A stretch of 64,000 bases of DNA from Linnemannia schmuckeri. Taxonomy: Eukaryota > Mortierellomycota > Mortierellomycetes > Mortierellales > Mortierellaceae. The notes below the pieces were generated by a model. That model had not been told where the DNA came from. It saw only the letters and a program-made list of their open reading frames with translations, and made no database searches. Each line of letters begins with the position of its first letter. Within the stretch, counting starts at the first letter, position 1. Below, in pieces: positions 63,985 through 64,000 of the stretch. The stretch lies in contig JANATG010000013.1 of the NCBI GenBank assembly GCA_029449235.1, positions 496,001-560,000 on the forward strand. The letters are read 5' to 3'. The translations under genes were made by a program, and so were the position numbers.

Positions 63985-64000
63985 GAATGCGCATCTCGAT
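63241..64000 (-). promoter_or_regulatory. Upstream region of the acetyl-CoA synthetase gene
   Basis: The plus strand at 63430-63600 is A/G-rich, so the coding strand is C/T-rich, as for the other genes. An A41 run lies at 63941-63981 near the window edge. No gene is seen. Confidence 0.45.
63941..63981. repeat. A41 homopolymer
   Basis: The longest homopolymer of the window. Confidence 0.92.

Overview
The window looks like nuclear DNA of an early-diverging filamentous fungus. Mucoromycota, and Mortierellaceae in particular, is my best guess from general familiarity rather than a search. Signs are short GT-AG introns with GTAAGT/GTATGT donors, Gln/Ser/His-rich proteins, several AATAAA signals behind stops, and wide gene-poor stretches full of A/T homopolymers and C/T tracts. 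I see no rRNA, tRNA, CRISPR array, transposase, reverse transcriptase or viral gene.

I support eleven protein genes, all but none split by introns; exon joins were read from splice signals and frame. Left to right they are: (1) a partial minus-strand gene (1-1143) for a disordered, possibly regulatory protein; (2) a minus-strand 7-TM protein with a long Ser/Thr tail (8437-12082, '7TM-A'); (3) a PHYHD1-like phytanoyl-CoA dioxygenase-family enzyme (13522-15210); (4) a second 7-TM protein with a tail of over 1200 residues (18367-23265, '7TM-B'), paralogous to 7TM-A; (5) a pseudokinase with an ankyrin-like C-terminal part (33787-36412); (6) a 1198-residue transcription factor with two widely separated pairs of C2H2 fingers (44688-48504); (7) a minus-strand DNAJB6-like J-protein (48949-51074); (8) a signal-peptide/Thr-stalk/Cys-rich/single-TM surface protein (51929-53169); (9) a Dbp3-like DEAD-box RNA helicase (53589-55394); (10) an HSPA12-like Hsp70-family protein with a Gln-rich N-terminus (56481-59241); (11) a minus-strand acetyl-CoA synthetase (59734-63240).

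The right end (44.7-63.2 kb) is gene-dense, the rest sparse. Gaps of 7.3, 10.5 and 8.3 kb carry no gene I can support. Every gene has a C/T-rich tract on its own coding strand just upstream of its start, and two genes that look regulatory have by far the longest (about 2.5 and 4 kb). Homopolymer runs of 22-41 A or T sit only outside coding sequence.

No operon-like pathway is evident. The most interesting items are the two paralogous 7-TM proteins, which share an intron position and flank the dioxygenase gene; the pseudokinase-ankyrin protein; the twin finger-pair transcription factor; the J-protein with two SUMO-interaction-like motifs; and the acetyl-CoA synthetase whose long first intron ends exactly at an in-frame ATG.
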